From: an uncultured Bacilli bacterium
GTDB lineage: Bacteria > Bacillota_I > Bacilli_A > RF39 > UBA660
Assembly (NCBI GenBank): GCA_934096015.1
Contig: CAKOLD010000015.1
Location: forward strand, 1 to 23,162
DNA length: 23,162 nucleotides
Direction of reading: 5' to 3'
Position numbers and translations under genes: made by a program. Position 1 is the first letter of the stretch. Every line of letters starts with the position of its first letter. Under the pieces are notes generated by a model, which was not told the origin of the DNA, ran no database searches, and saw only the letters and a program-made list of their open reading frames with translations. Positions 8,403 to 15,136 of this stretch are shown here, piece after piece.

Positions 8403-8430
8403 AAAAAAGCAAGAAATTTCTTCTTGCTTT
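8403..8430 (-). terminator. Terminator closing the cargo operon
   Basis: A perfect 10-bp stem (8406-8415 with 8421-8430, 5-nt loop) is followed on the minus strand by T residues (complement of the A run at 8403-8408). It lies 13 nt past the stop of the 205-aa gene, so cargo and recombinase are separate transcription units. Confidence 0.8.
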
Positions 8431-8442
8431 AGATAAGAAATA

Positions 8443-9060
8443 TTAATTTTCAGTTTTGAGTTTAAGTTTAATAAACTTTTTACTTGATTCTGGATCTTTA
8501 AATTGTTTTTCTAAAATTAATATACTATTTTTGTATCGATTATAAGCAAATTCGTAGTCACCTTTCTCTATTGCTTCAATACATTTGGAAATAATGTTTT
8601 TATAAATCCAATTATATATTTTTTCACTCTCAGGATTTGCGTTAATTTTTTCTACTATTTCAGGTGCTATGTTGTAATAATGTAGGATATCTTCTTTATT
8701 AACAAAATTATCTCTAAACCATCTTAGTATCATTAATTCATTACAATTATCATCAAAATTTTCTTGTAAGTAAGTCATACATGCAGTTGTTAAATAACAG
8801 CCTGATCCTGAACTAGATTCTTTTGTTCCATTATCTCTATCATTGTCAACTCTGGACCAATTTTCATTTAAATCTGAGTTGATGTGTGTAGAATTATGGG
8901 TTGCATTTCCATAAGTAGTACTTTCATAATAATCATATTTATATCCACTACCATCTGCATATGGTGTTACTCTAAATTCGCTACCATCTTTTCCAATATA
9001 TCGTCCTCTTTCTGGGTCATATTCCATATCTTTAATTTTATCATCATCAAAATTTGCCAT
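8443..9060 (-). CDS. Element cargo: 205-aa protein with CYLTTAC (CFI-box-like) domain
   Basis: The N-terminal 80 residues are polar and probably flexible, rich in Tyr, Asp, Asn and Gly, with short hairpin-like pieces (YIGKDGSEFRV). A conserved-looking module follows: SGCYLTTACM (86-95), then DDNCNEL and LRWFRD (about 104-117). This is similar in plan to CFI-box domains (CFIATAAYG, then LRxFRD), which occur in many otherwise unrelated bacterial proteins. Three Cys (88, 94, 106) lie in the module. The C-terminal third is predicted helical. AAGGA precedes the ATG, and the upstream gene's stop overlaps the start (TAATG), so the two are coupled. Function unknown; no signal peptide or membrane helix is seen. 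Confidence 0.75.
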   Translation of the reverse strand: MANFDDDKIKDMEYDPERGRYIGKDGSEFRVTPYADGSGYKYDYYESTTYGNATHNSTHINSDLNENWSRVDNDRDNGTKESSSGSGCYLTTACMTYLQENFDDNCNELMILRWFRDNFVNKEDILHYYNIAPEIVEKINANPESEKIYNWIYKNIISKCIEAIEKGDYEFAYNRYKNSILILEKQFKDPESSKKFIKLKLKTEN

Positions 9061-9365
9061 TATAAATTTCCTTCTCTTTTGGTTCTATTTTCTTCTCTTA
9101 TTTTAGTTACATTATCTTCTTTAATTTTTTGTTTTATTTGTATAAATACTGGATCAAAATAATTACCAAGTTCATATAAATTTTCATGTTTTGTTTCAAG
9201 TTCTATTTCAATTTTTTTAAGTTCTTCTAATTTTTCAATAGTTGGAAGTTTATTTGTAAATTTTACTATTTCTTCAGATAAATATTTAAGTTGATTATTT
9301 GCATCATAATTCATATTTTGATTATCTTGTAAAAACATTAATAAATTTTCTAATTCATTTTTCAT
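9060..9365 (-). CDS. Element cargo: 101-aa coiled-coil protein
   Basis: A short, highly charged protein with heptad-like Leu/Ile spacing over most of its length (for example ENLLMFLQ, IEKLEELKKIEIELE). It is almost certainly a coiled coil, and cytoplasmic because no hydrophobic helix is present. The start at 9365 has AAAGGTG about 6 nt upstream and a good promoter at 9388-9415. Its stop overlaps the next gene's ATG by one base, so the pair is made together and may form a complex. I recognise no family. It is the first gene inside the element, next to the attachment core. Confidence 0.7.
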   Translation of the reverse strand: MKNELENLLMFLQDNQNMNYDANNQLKYLSEEIVKFTNKLPTIEKLEELKKIEIELETKHENLYELGNYFDPVFIQIKQKIKEDNVTKIREENRTKREGNL

Positions 9366-9387
9366 GCTAACACCTTTCTTAAGATTT

Positions 9388-9415
9388 ATTATACATTAAT
9401 TTAATAGTAAGTCAA
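9388..9415 (-). promoter_or_regulatory. Element-internal promoter of the cargo operon
   Basis: TTGACT (9410-9415) and TATAAT (9388-9393) are separated by 16 bp on the minus strand. This is the best consensus promoter I found in the window. It overlaps the last codons of the truncated PBP frame and starts 28 bp inside the element, so the cargo carries its own promoter at the attachment end. Confidence 0.75.
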
Positions 9416-10490
9416 TTTTATGTGTTCTTGTGTTAACTCCAAGATTGCAAGAGTTTTCTACAACTTGTAAAAATGTTTCACTGCCATGACCACCTTTTTT
9501 CCAACATTTTATTCTGGCACTATCTACCATAATTGATCCACTATCATGAAATTGGTCTTCAAAAAGGTTTATAGTATTTTCTTCTAGTGAAGCTGCAAGG
9601 GTTATGATTTTAAAGGTACTACCTGGTTCGTATGTAGCCCAAATTGGAAGATTTCTATTGATGGTTTCAATATCATAATTTTTGTAGTTATTGGGATCGA
9701 AGTTTGGCCTTGAAGACATTCCCAGAATTTCACCAGTATTAGGGTTCATAACCATAATTAGAGCTTTTTCTGGAGAGTATTTACTAACTATGTTATTTAG
9801 TTCACGTTCAATAGATTCTTGTACTCTAATATCAATTGTTAGGGAAACATTTATTCCATCTTGAGGTTCTTCATATACTTCAGTTAAATTTAATTTGTTA
9901 CCTTTTCCGTCAGAATAGTATTTTATAGCACCACTTTTTCCTGTTAAATATTTATCATATTCTAGTTCTATTCCAGATAGACCTTGATTGTCTATTCCTA
10001 CGTATCCTAAAACATGACTTAATAAATCATTATATGGATAGTATCTTTTGGATTCTTTTAATAAGTAAACTCCATCAAAATTTAAATCTTCTATTTTTTC
10101 AGCTATTTCATAGGATAGTTGTCTTCCTTCAGGATGTACTCTTTCTATACTTGATTTTTTATTAGCGTGTTCATAAATTTTATTGTAATCAACATTTAAT
10201 ATTTCTGCGATTGCTTTACTAACTTTTTCTTTATCTTTTATTTGATTAGGAATAAATACTAAACTTACTGTAGTAATATTATCTGCGAGTACTACTCCAT
10301 TTCGATCTGTTATTTTACCTCTATCAGCACTTATAGGAAGATTTCTACTCCATAAATTATCAGCAAGATTGTCTAATTTTTTATAAGAGATTACCTGAAT
10401 ATAAAATACTCTTATAATAACTGCTAAAAATATAATTGTTACTCCTATTAATACTACTTTCATTCTTGTATGAATTGTATTTGCAAACAA
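9396..10490 (-). CDS. Class B PBP (SpoVD/FtsI-like), N-terminal part, truncated by inserted element
   Basis: This is the first half of a class B penicillin-binding protein, a cell-wall transpeptidase of the elongation, division or sporulation complexes. A basic cytoplasmic start and one membrane helix (about 11-33) lead to the PBP dimer domain (ISADRGKITDRNG, YPYNDLLSHVLGYVG). The transpeptidase domain begins around ALIMVMNPNTGEILGMSSRP. STFK at 291-294 holds the nucleophile, and SCN at 347-349 is the second motif. Directly after SCN the frame enters the element, adds 15 foreign residues (LGVNTRTHKIDLLLN) and stops; the KTG half lies at 5748-6611. The frame also opens at a GTG at 10499, but that GTG is part of the AGGTG ribosome site, and the TTG at 10490 is 6 nt beyond it. 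SpoVD-like wording around MNPNTGEILGMSSRPNFD is suggestive but does not fix the paralogue. Confidence 0.88.
   Translation of the reverse strand: MFANTIHTRMKVVLIGVTIIFLAVIIRVFYIQVISYKKLDNLADNLWSRNLPISADRGKITDRNGVVLADNITTVSLVFIPNQIKDKEKVSKAIAEILNVDYNKIYEHANKKSSIERVHPEGRQLSYEIAEKIEDLNFDGVYLLKESKRYYPYNDLLSHVLGYVGIDNQGLSGIELEYDKYLTGKSGAIKYYSDGKGNKLNLTEVYEEPQDGINVSLTIDIRVQESIERELNNIVSKYSPEKALIMVMNPNTGEILGMSSRPNFDPNNYKNYDIETINRNLPIWATYEPGSTFKIITLAASLEENTINLFEDQFHDSGSIMVDSARIKCWKKGGHGSETFLQVVENSCNLGVNTRTHKIDLLLN
9443..9448 (-). repeat. att core, PBP N-terminal side (right end of element)
   Basis: GATTGC (plus) is the second copy of the 6-bp core. On the minus strand it reads within TCT TGC AAT, the Ser-Cys-Asn codons of the PBP SxN motif. 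The putative crossover dinucleotide is TT at 9445-9446. Confidence 0.75.
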
Positions 10491-10505
10491 AATAATCACC
10501 TATTA

Positions 10506-10511
10506 ATTATA
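10506..10511 (-). promoter_or_regulatory. Probable -10 of the PBP gene
   Basis: TATAAT on the minus strand lies 15 nt upstream of the TTG start. The best -35 at 17-bp spacing is TTCAAT inside the preceding terminator, a poor match, so only the -10 is convincing. Confidence 0.4.
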
Positions 10512-10522
10512 TGTTTTAATAA

Positions 10523-10552
10523 AAAAATATTGAATCTGTGTTCAATATTTTT
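10523..10552 (-). terminator. Terminator after the ABC transporter operon
   Basis: A 12-bp stem (10523-10534 with 10541-10552, loop TCTGTG) starts at the ATPase stop codon and runs into T-rich sequence on the minus strand. It separates the transporter from the PBP gene. Confidence 0.8.
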
Positions 10553-11276
10553 AAATGTCTTTTACTTGAGATAAAAACAATTTTACCCTTTCGTCTTTTG
10601 GATGTTCAAAAATTTCTTCAGGAGTTCCTTCTTCAATTATTTTGCCGCCATCCATGAATAAAACTCTGGTAGCAAAGTCTTTTATAAAACTCATTTCATG
10701 ACTAACTAATATCATAGTCATTCCTTCTTTAGCAATTTCTCTCATTAGTTTAGTAACTTCTCCTATCATTTCAGGATCTAAAGATGAAGTTGGTTCATCA
10801 AATAACATTAAATCTGGTTTCATGATAAGGGCTCTTGTTATTGCTATTCTTTGTTGTTGACCACCAGATAATTCTTTAGGATAGTAATTTATTTTATCTT
10901 CTAAATTTATTTTTTTTAATAGTTTTATAGCTTCCTTAGTAGCTTCTTTTTTATCCATTATACCTAATTTTACTGGGGCTAATATTATATTTTCTAATAC
11001 TGTTAAATTTTTAAATAGATTAAATTGTTGAAAAACCATGCCAATTTTTCTTCTAACAGTAGTTAAATTTGATTTGTAATCTATTTGATTATTTTCAAAT
11101 ATTATTGTTCCACTAGTTGGTATTTCTAACATATTTATTGATCTTAATAATGTAGATTTACCACATCCTGATGGTCCTATTATACCAATTATTTCTCCTT
11201 CTTTTATGTTTATATTTATTCCTTTTAAAACAGATTTTCTACCAAAACTCTTTTTTAGGTTTTTAATTTCTAACAT
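10551..11276 (-). CDS. Polar amino acid ABC transporter ATP-binding protein
   Basis: At 241 aa this is a standard GlnQ/HisP-type ATPase that energises amino acid import at the cytoplasmic face. Walker A GPSGCGKST is at 34-42, the Q-loop at 83-84, the signature LSGGQQQR at 136-143, Walker B LMLFDEP at 156-162 and the switch His at 193 (VSHE). Spacing and length are normal. AGAGG precedes the ATG by 7 nt, and the gene overlaps the end of the upstream binding-protein/permease gene by 14 nt. It is therefore cotranscribed and probably made at a matching level. The substrate cannot be read from the ATPase. A terminator follows at once. Confidence 0.95.
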   Translation of the reverse strand: MLEIKNLKKSFGRKSVLKGININIKEGEIIGIIGPSGCGKSTLLRSINMLEIPTSGTIIFENNQIDYKSNLTTVRRKIGMVFQQFNLFKNLTVLENIILAPVKLGIMDKKEATKEAIKLLKKINLEDKINYYPKELSGGQQQRIAITRALIMKPDLMLFDEPTSSLDPEMIGEVTKLMREIAKEGMTMILVSHEMSFIKDFATRVLFMDGGKIIEEGTPEEIFEHPKDERVKLFLSQVKDI

Positions 11277-12690
11277 TGTTTAACCTCTTTTCCATTAGGT
11301 TTACTAATTTACTAAGTCCATATGTAATTAAAAGATATATAAGAGCAATTAAAATTAGTGGGAAGAAATAATCATAGGTACGTGAAGCAATTATGTCGCT
11401 GGCCTTAGTTAATTCTATAATACCGATATATGCCCCTACTGAAGTTTCTTTAACTAGAGTAATGAACTCGTTTCCTAATGCTGGTAATATGTTTTTAATT
11501 GCTTGAGGGAATATGATATAATGCATAACTTGATTATAGTTAAGACTTAAGGCATAGCCTGCTTCTATTTGACCTTTTTCTACGGAGTTTAAACCGGCTC
11601 TAATTATTTCGGCAACATAGGCTGCACTGTTTATTCCAAAGGCTAGCATTCCAACGAATATAATATTTACTGAAGTTGATTTAAATATTACGTAATAAAT
11701 TATCATTAATTGTAAAATACTTGGAGTTCCTCTTATTATAGTAATGTAACTTTTGGCAATAGCATTAAGTAATTTAAATTTACCAGTATTATCATGATAA
11801 TTTCTTATGATTGCTAAAATGGTTCCTAAAACCACTCCAATTATAACTGCACATATAGCAATTAAAATTGTATTTAATAGTCCTTCTAAGATATATTGAT
11901 ATCTAGCGTCATAAATTACAGTACTATAAAATTTGTCAATTAAAGAATTGCTTTTAGTATTTTCTTCTTTAAATCCCATATGAGTTAAAATGATTTCATC
12001 AATTGTGCCATCTTCAGTCATTTCGTTGATTACTTCGTTACAAGTTTCAAGTAACTCAGTATTACTCTTTTCAACAATCATTCCGTAGTTATCAACAACT
12101 AAAGGATCTTTAAGAATAATCATATTATCTGTTATTAATTTTTTTGCTGGTAGTTCATCCATTACAACTGCGTCTACTTTGTTATCTTTTAAATCTTGAA
12201 TGGCTGCTAAAAATTTTTTTTCACGAACTACGTTTACATTTGGATAATTTTCTGTAAGATAAGAATCTGCAACTGTACCAAGTTGTACTGCAACATTTCC
12301 ACTTAGTGTAGATGCATCTAATATACTACTATTTTTATTTACAATTATGACTTGTTTGGATGATGCATAATTTATAGTAAAATTAACTTGTTTAGCACGT
12401 TCTTCAGTATAACTTATGCCTGCTGCTCCAAGATCACTTTTTTTCGTCTTAATTTCATTAATAATCGAATCGAATGCAACATCTTTAACTACAAGTTTTT
12501 TGTTAAGTCTTTCAGCAATTTTTTCGGCTATGTCTATATCTACTCCTACTATTTTTCCATTAGAGTAGTATTCATAGGGAGCGAATCCTGCTTCAGTAAC
12601 TAATACTAATTCTTCCTGACTTTTATTACTACAGCTAGTTAGTGTAAAGAGTGCTAGAAACATAATAATTATCTTTAATATTTTTTTCAT
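11263..12690 (-). CDS. Fused amino acid-binding lipoprotein and ABC permease
   Basis: One chain (475 aa) carries both the extracellular receptor and the membrane channel of a polar amino acid importer. The N-terminus is a lipoprotein signal with lipobox LTSC (Cys at about 20). A family-3 solute-binding domain (about 30-245) includes GFAPYEYYSNGKIVGVDIDI and an AAIQDLKDNKVDAVV stretch. A HisM/GlnP-type permease (about 265-470) follows, with ARYQYILEGLLNTI and the EAGYALSLNYNQ coupling helix. Such receptor-permease fusions are known from Gram-positive glutamine transporters. The frame opens at a GTG at 12699, but that GTG lies in the AGGTG ribosome site; the ATG at 12690 is the better start. 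It sits directly after the arginine deiminase operon on the same strand with its own -10 at 12702-12707, so arginine or a related amino acid is a reasonable guess as substrate. Confidence 0.92.
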   Translation of the reverse strand: MKKILKIIIMFLALFTLTSCSNKSQEELVLVTEAGFAPYEYYSNGKIVGVDIDIAEKIAERLNKKLVVKDVAFDSIINEIKTKKSDLGAAGISYTEERAKQVNFTINYASSKQVIIVNKNSSILDASTLSGNVAVQLGTVADSYLTENYPNVNVVREKKFLAAIQDLKDNKVDAVVMDELPAKKLITDNMIILKDPLVVDNYGMIVEKSNTELLETCNEVINEMTEDGTIDEIILTHMGFKEENTKSNSLIDKFYSTVIYDARYQYILEGLLNTILIAICAVIIGVVLGTILAIIRNYHDNTGKFKLLNAIAKSYITIIRGTPSILQLMIIYYVIFKSTSVNIIFVGMLAFGINSAAYVAEIIRAGLNSVEKGQIEAGYALSLNYNQVMHYIIFPQAIKNILPALGNEFITLVKETSVGAYIGIIELTKASDIIASRTYDYFFPLILIALIYLLITYGLSKLVNLMEKRLNNVRN

Positions 12691-12701
12691 ACTTCTCACC
12701 T

Positions 12702-12707
12702 ATTATA
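12702..12707 (-). promoter_or_regulatory. -10 element of the ABC transporter operon
   Basis: TATAAT on the minus strand stands 11 nt before the ATG at 12690, just ahead of AGGTGAG. I see no clear -35. The short leader leaves room only for the ribosome site. Confidence 0.4.
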
Positions 12708-12719
12708 ATGATACCACAA

Positions 12720-12742
12720 AAAAAGAAGTTTTGTTTAACTTC
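12720..12742 (-). terminator. Weak terminator after the arc operon
   Basis: A 6-bp stem (12725-12730 with 12737-12742, 6-nt loop) is followed on the minus strand by a run of seven T. It sits just after the stop of the carbamate kinase-transporter gene. The short stem suggests partial readthrough into the ABC genes. Confidence 0.5.
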
Positions 12743-12745
12743 CTT

Positions 12746-15136
12746 TTATAAAATTAACATTGCTATTGTTAATATTACAATATTAGCGATAAAGATACAT
12801 GCTAATACTTTAAATACCCATTTAATCCATGTAGTATATTCAACTTTGGCAAGTGCTAAACCTCCCATAATTGCACCACATGTTGGTGTAAATAAGTTTA
12901 CAAATCCATTAGCTGATACCATACCCATTAAAGTAGATTCTACATTGAATCCAACTTGATGTGCAAGTGGAGCCATTATAGGTGCAGATAATGTTGCTAG
13001 TCCACTACTTGATGGAACTAGAATAGATAATCCAAAATGTAATAAGTAATTTGCTGGTGCAAACACTACTTTTGGAACTACTTTTAATACTTCTGCAGCA
13101 TTATAAATTAAATAATTATCTAGATATGTTTCACTCATTAATACTGATGCACCTCTTGCTAAAGCAATTATTAAAATTACTCCAACCATATCATCGGCAC
13201 CATCAATTAAAATATCAACAATTTCATGTTCTTTCATTCCATTAATAATTGCTATTAAAATAGCCATTATTAAGAACCATAATGTAGCTTCTTGGAAATA
13301 CCATTGTCCTATAGGAACTCCTGCTAACCAAGATAATCCAAAGATTTTAGAATTTGCAAACACATTAATTCCAAAGTCTTCCCATGGAATAAAGCTTAAA
13401 ATCATGACAACAAATGTTAAACCAAATATAATTAAAGTAACTTTTTGTTTTCCAGTTAATTTAGCTTCTTTTCTATCAACATTGTCCCCATATGTTTCTT
13501 CCATATTTTTTTGTTCTTGTAAACTTAAAATAGTTGAACCTTTTTTCTTTATGACTTTTCTAGCATATGACATAACGAATAATATAGAAATTATTAGAGT
13601 TGTTATCCATAATACTGCTCCAAGTCCAATAATAATTCCTTGGTTAATAACAGTACCTTCTGGTAGAACTGATTTTGCAGCGTCAACGGCAACTCCTACT
13701 GCAAATGGATTAACTGTTGATCCTAGAACACCAGAACCTGCTCCCAAAAGGACTATAGCAGATGAAACTATTGTGTCCATGCCTGCTGCTACCATAGCTG
13801 CTGCTAATAGAGCATAGAAACCTACTGTTTCTTCAAGCATGCCGTAAGTAGTTCCTCCTATTGAGAACAAAATCATTAAAATAGGTATAAGTACAAGTTC
13901 ATGACCATGTAATTTTTTGATAAGAACTTGAATACCTGTTTCAATTGCATTTGTAGCATTTATTATTTTTAAGAATGCTCCTAATATTAAAACGAATACA
14001 CAAATATCGATGGCATCGCCAAATCCTTTAATTGGAGCAAGTAATGTCTGAGAGAATGTTGCTCCAACCACTCCGCTACCATTTACAATTTCTTCACCAA
14101 CGAATTTAGCAGTTGGTAAGAAATGAGTGACAATTGCAAGTAAATAAATAAGAATTAAGATTATTGTAAAAGCACTTAATGAGAAAGATACTCTTTTTTT
14201 CTTTTTTTCTTCTTCATTTTTGATTTCTGGTTTATAAACAACAGTACCAGTTTTTCCCTCTAATGCTAAAGTTGCTTTTTCAAGAGAAGAAATAACTGAT
14301 TCATTACCAGTTTTTTTTGCGAAATTAATTGCTGCTTCAACTTTTGGTAACATACTTCCTTCTTTGAATTCATCATTTCTGATTCCAACTCTAGCTTCTG
14401 CAATTGATAATCTATCAAGTTGTTTCTCATTTGGTTTTTTATAATGTAATGAAACTTTTTCAACATCTGTTAAAATTAAAAGTTTATCAGCTTTTAATTC
14501 TTCTGCTAAAAGCGCACTTGTTCTATCTTTATCAATTACAGCATCAATTCCTTCATAGCCATCTTTTTTTGTCATGACTACAGGAACTCCACCGCCTCCG
14601 CAGGCAATTACAATAGTTCCTTCACTCATTAATTTTTCAATTGTTTTTAATTCAACAATTTTTTTAGGTTCAGGAGATGCTACAACTTTACGGTAACCTC
14701 TTCCTGCATCTTCTTTATAAGTTCCAGCATCAATTTTACTTTTCTTTAAAGCTTCTTCTTTTGTTAAGAATTCTCCTATTGGTTTTGTAGGATTTTTAAA
14801 CGCTGGATCTTTAGGATCAACTTCTACTTGAGTAACTACTGTTACAACATTCTTATTGATGTGTCTTTTATTTAACTCATCAGTTAAAGATTGTTGAAGT
14901 TGATATCCAATGTACCCTTGGCTCATGGCACCACTTTCAGCGAATGGAACGTTGTCTTCTTTCATAGAATCGTAAATCATTCCAACTTGAGGGCCATTTC
15001 CGTGAGTAATTACTACGTCATTACCAGACTCAATTATATCTACTAAATGTTTAGCTGTTTTTTCAATTGTGTCATGTTGTTCTTGAGGATTTTTACCTAA
15101 TGCATTTCCTCCTAATGCAATAACAATTTTACTCAT
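12746..15136 (-). CDS. arcC: Carbamate kinase fused to YfcC-type arginine/ornithine-like transporter
   Basis: One uninterrupted 796-aa frame holds two proteins. Residues 1-300 are a complete carbamate kinase: IVIALGGNALG at the N-terminus, THGNGPQVG (45-52), ACGGGGVPV (178-186), IDKDRTSALLA (201-211), and the usual end SLEKATLALEGKTGTVV. It makes ATP from carbamoyl phosphate and ADP. A charged linker (about 302-316, EEEKKKKR) leads to a transporter of the YfcC/DcuC superfamily (about 318-796) with a dozen or so membrane helices and the motifs GGTTYGMLEET, LGAGSGVLGSTVNPFA and PTCGAIMGG. In arc operons such carriers exchange arginine for ornithine, but usually as a separate gene. The start overlaps arcB by 8 nt with GGAG upstream. 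It completes the arginine deiminase pathway in one operon. No frameshift is needed for the fusion. Confidence 0.93.
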   Translation of the reverse strand: MSKIVIALGGNALGKNPQEQHDTIEKTAKHLVDIIESGNDVVITHGNGPQVGMIYDSMKEDNVPFAESGAMSQGYIGYQLQQSLTDELNKRHINKNVVTVVTQVEVDPKDPAFKNPTKPIGEFLTKEEALKKSKIDAGTYKEDAGRGYRKVVASPEPKKIVELKTIEKLMSEGTIVIACGGGGVPVVMTKKDGYEGIDAVIDKDRTSALLAEELKADKLLILTDVEKVSLHYKKPNEKQLDRLSIAEARVGIRNDEFKEGSMLPKVEAAINFAKKTGNESVISSLEKATLALEGKTGTVVYKPEIKNEEEKKKKRVSFSLSAFTIILILIYLLAIVTHFLPTAKFVGEEIVNGSGVVGATFSQTLLAPIKGFGDAIDICVFVLILGAFLKIINATNAIETGIQVLIKKLHGHELVLIPILMILFSIGGTTYGMLEETVGFYALLAAAMVAAGMDTIVSSAIVLLGAGSGVLGSTVNPFAVGVAVDAAKSVLPEGTVINQGIIIGLGAVLWITTLIISILFVMSYARKVIKKKGSTILSLQEQKNMEETYGDNVDRKEAKLTGKQKVTLIIFGLTFVVMILSFIPWEDFGINVFANSKIFGLSWLAGVPIGQWYFQEATLWFLIMAILIAIINGMKEHEIVDILIDGADDMVGVILIIALARGASVLMSETYLDNYLIYNAAEVLKVVPKVVFAPANYLLHFGLSILVPSSSGLATLSAPIMAPLAHQVGFNVESTLMGMVSANGFVNLFTPTCGAIMGGLALAKVEYTTWIKWVFKVLACIFIANIVILTIAMLIL

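Larger units (their letters stand above)
6608..9448 (-). mobile_element. 2.8-kb serine-recombinase element inserted in the PBP gene
   Basis: The two halves of a PBP gene flank this segment. Both junctions carry the 6-bp word GATTGC (6608-6613 and 9443-9448, plus strand), and the repeat-to-repeat distance is 2,835 bp. Crossing the repeats out joins codons TCT TGC AAT to CCA GGG, giving ENSCN-PGFVVMGQ, the expected uninterrupted class B PBP sequence. Contents, all on minus: promoter, coiled-coil ORF, CYLTTAC-motif ORF, terminator, SHOCT-like ORF, large serine recombinase, weak terminator. No replication, conjugation or capsid genes are present, so it is a minimal integrative element. The gene orientation is the same as that of the host PBP. 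The recombinase family and att structure are seen; mobility is inferred. Confidence 0.88.

Noticed and set aside
5748..10490. The PBP pair as two separate functional genes
   Set aside because: Each half lacks required transpeptidase motifs. The C-terminal half has no ribosome site, and both halves end in the same core inside an element, so they are one interrupted gene.
13404..13817. Long plus-strand frame opposite the carbamate kinase-transporter gene
   Set aside because: It has no ribosome site and its composition mirrors the transporter codons; it is an antisense shadow. Similar frames opposite the PBP, recombinase and rseP genes were dropped for the same reason.
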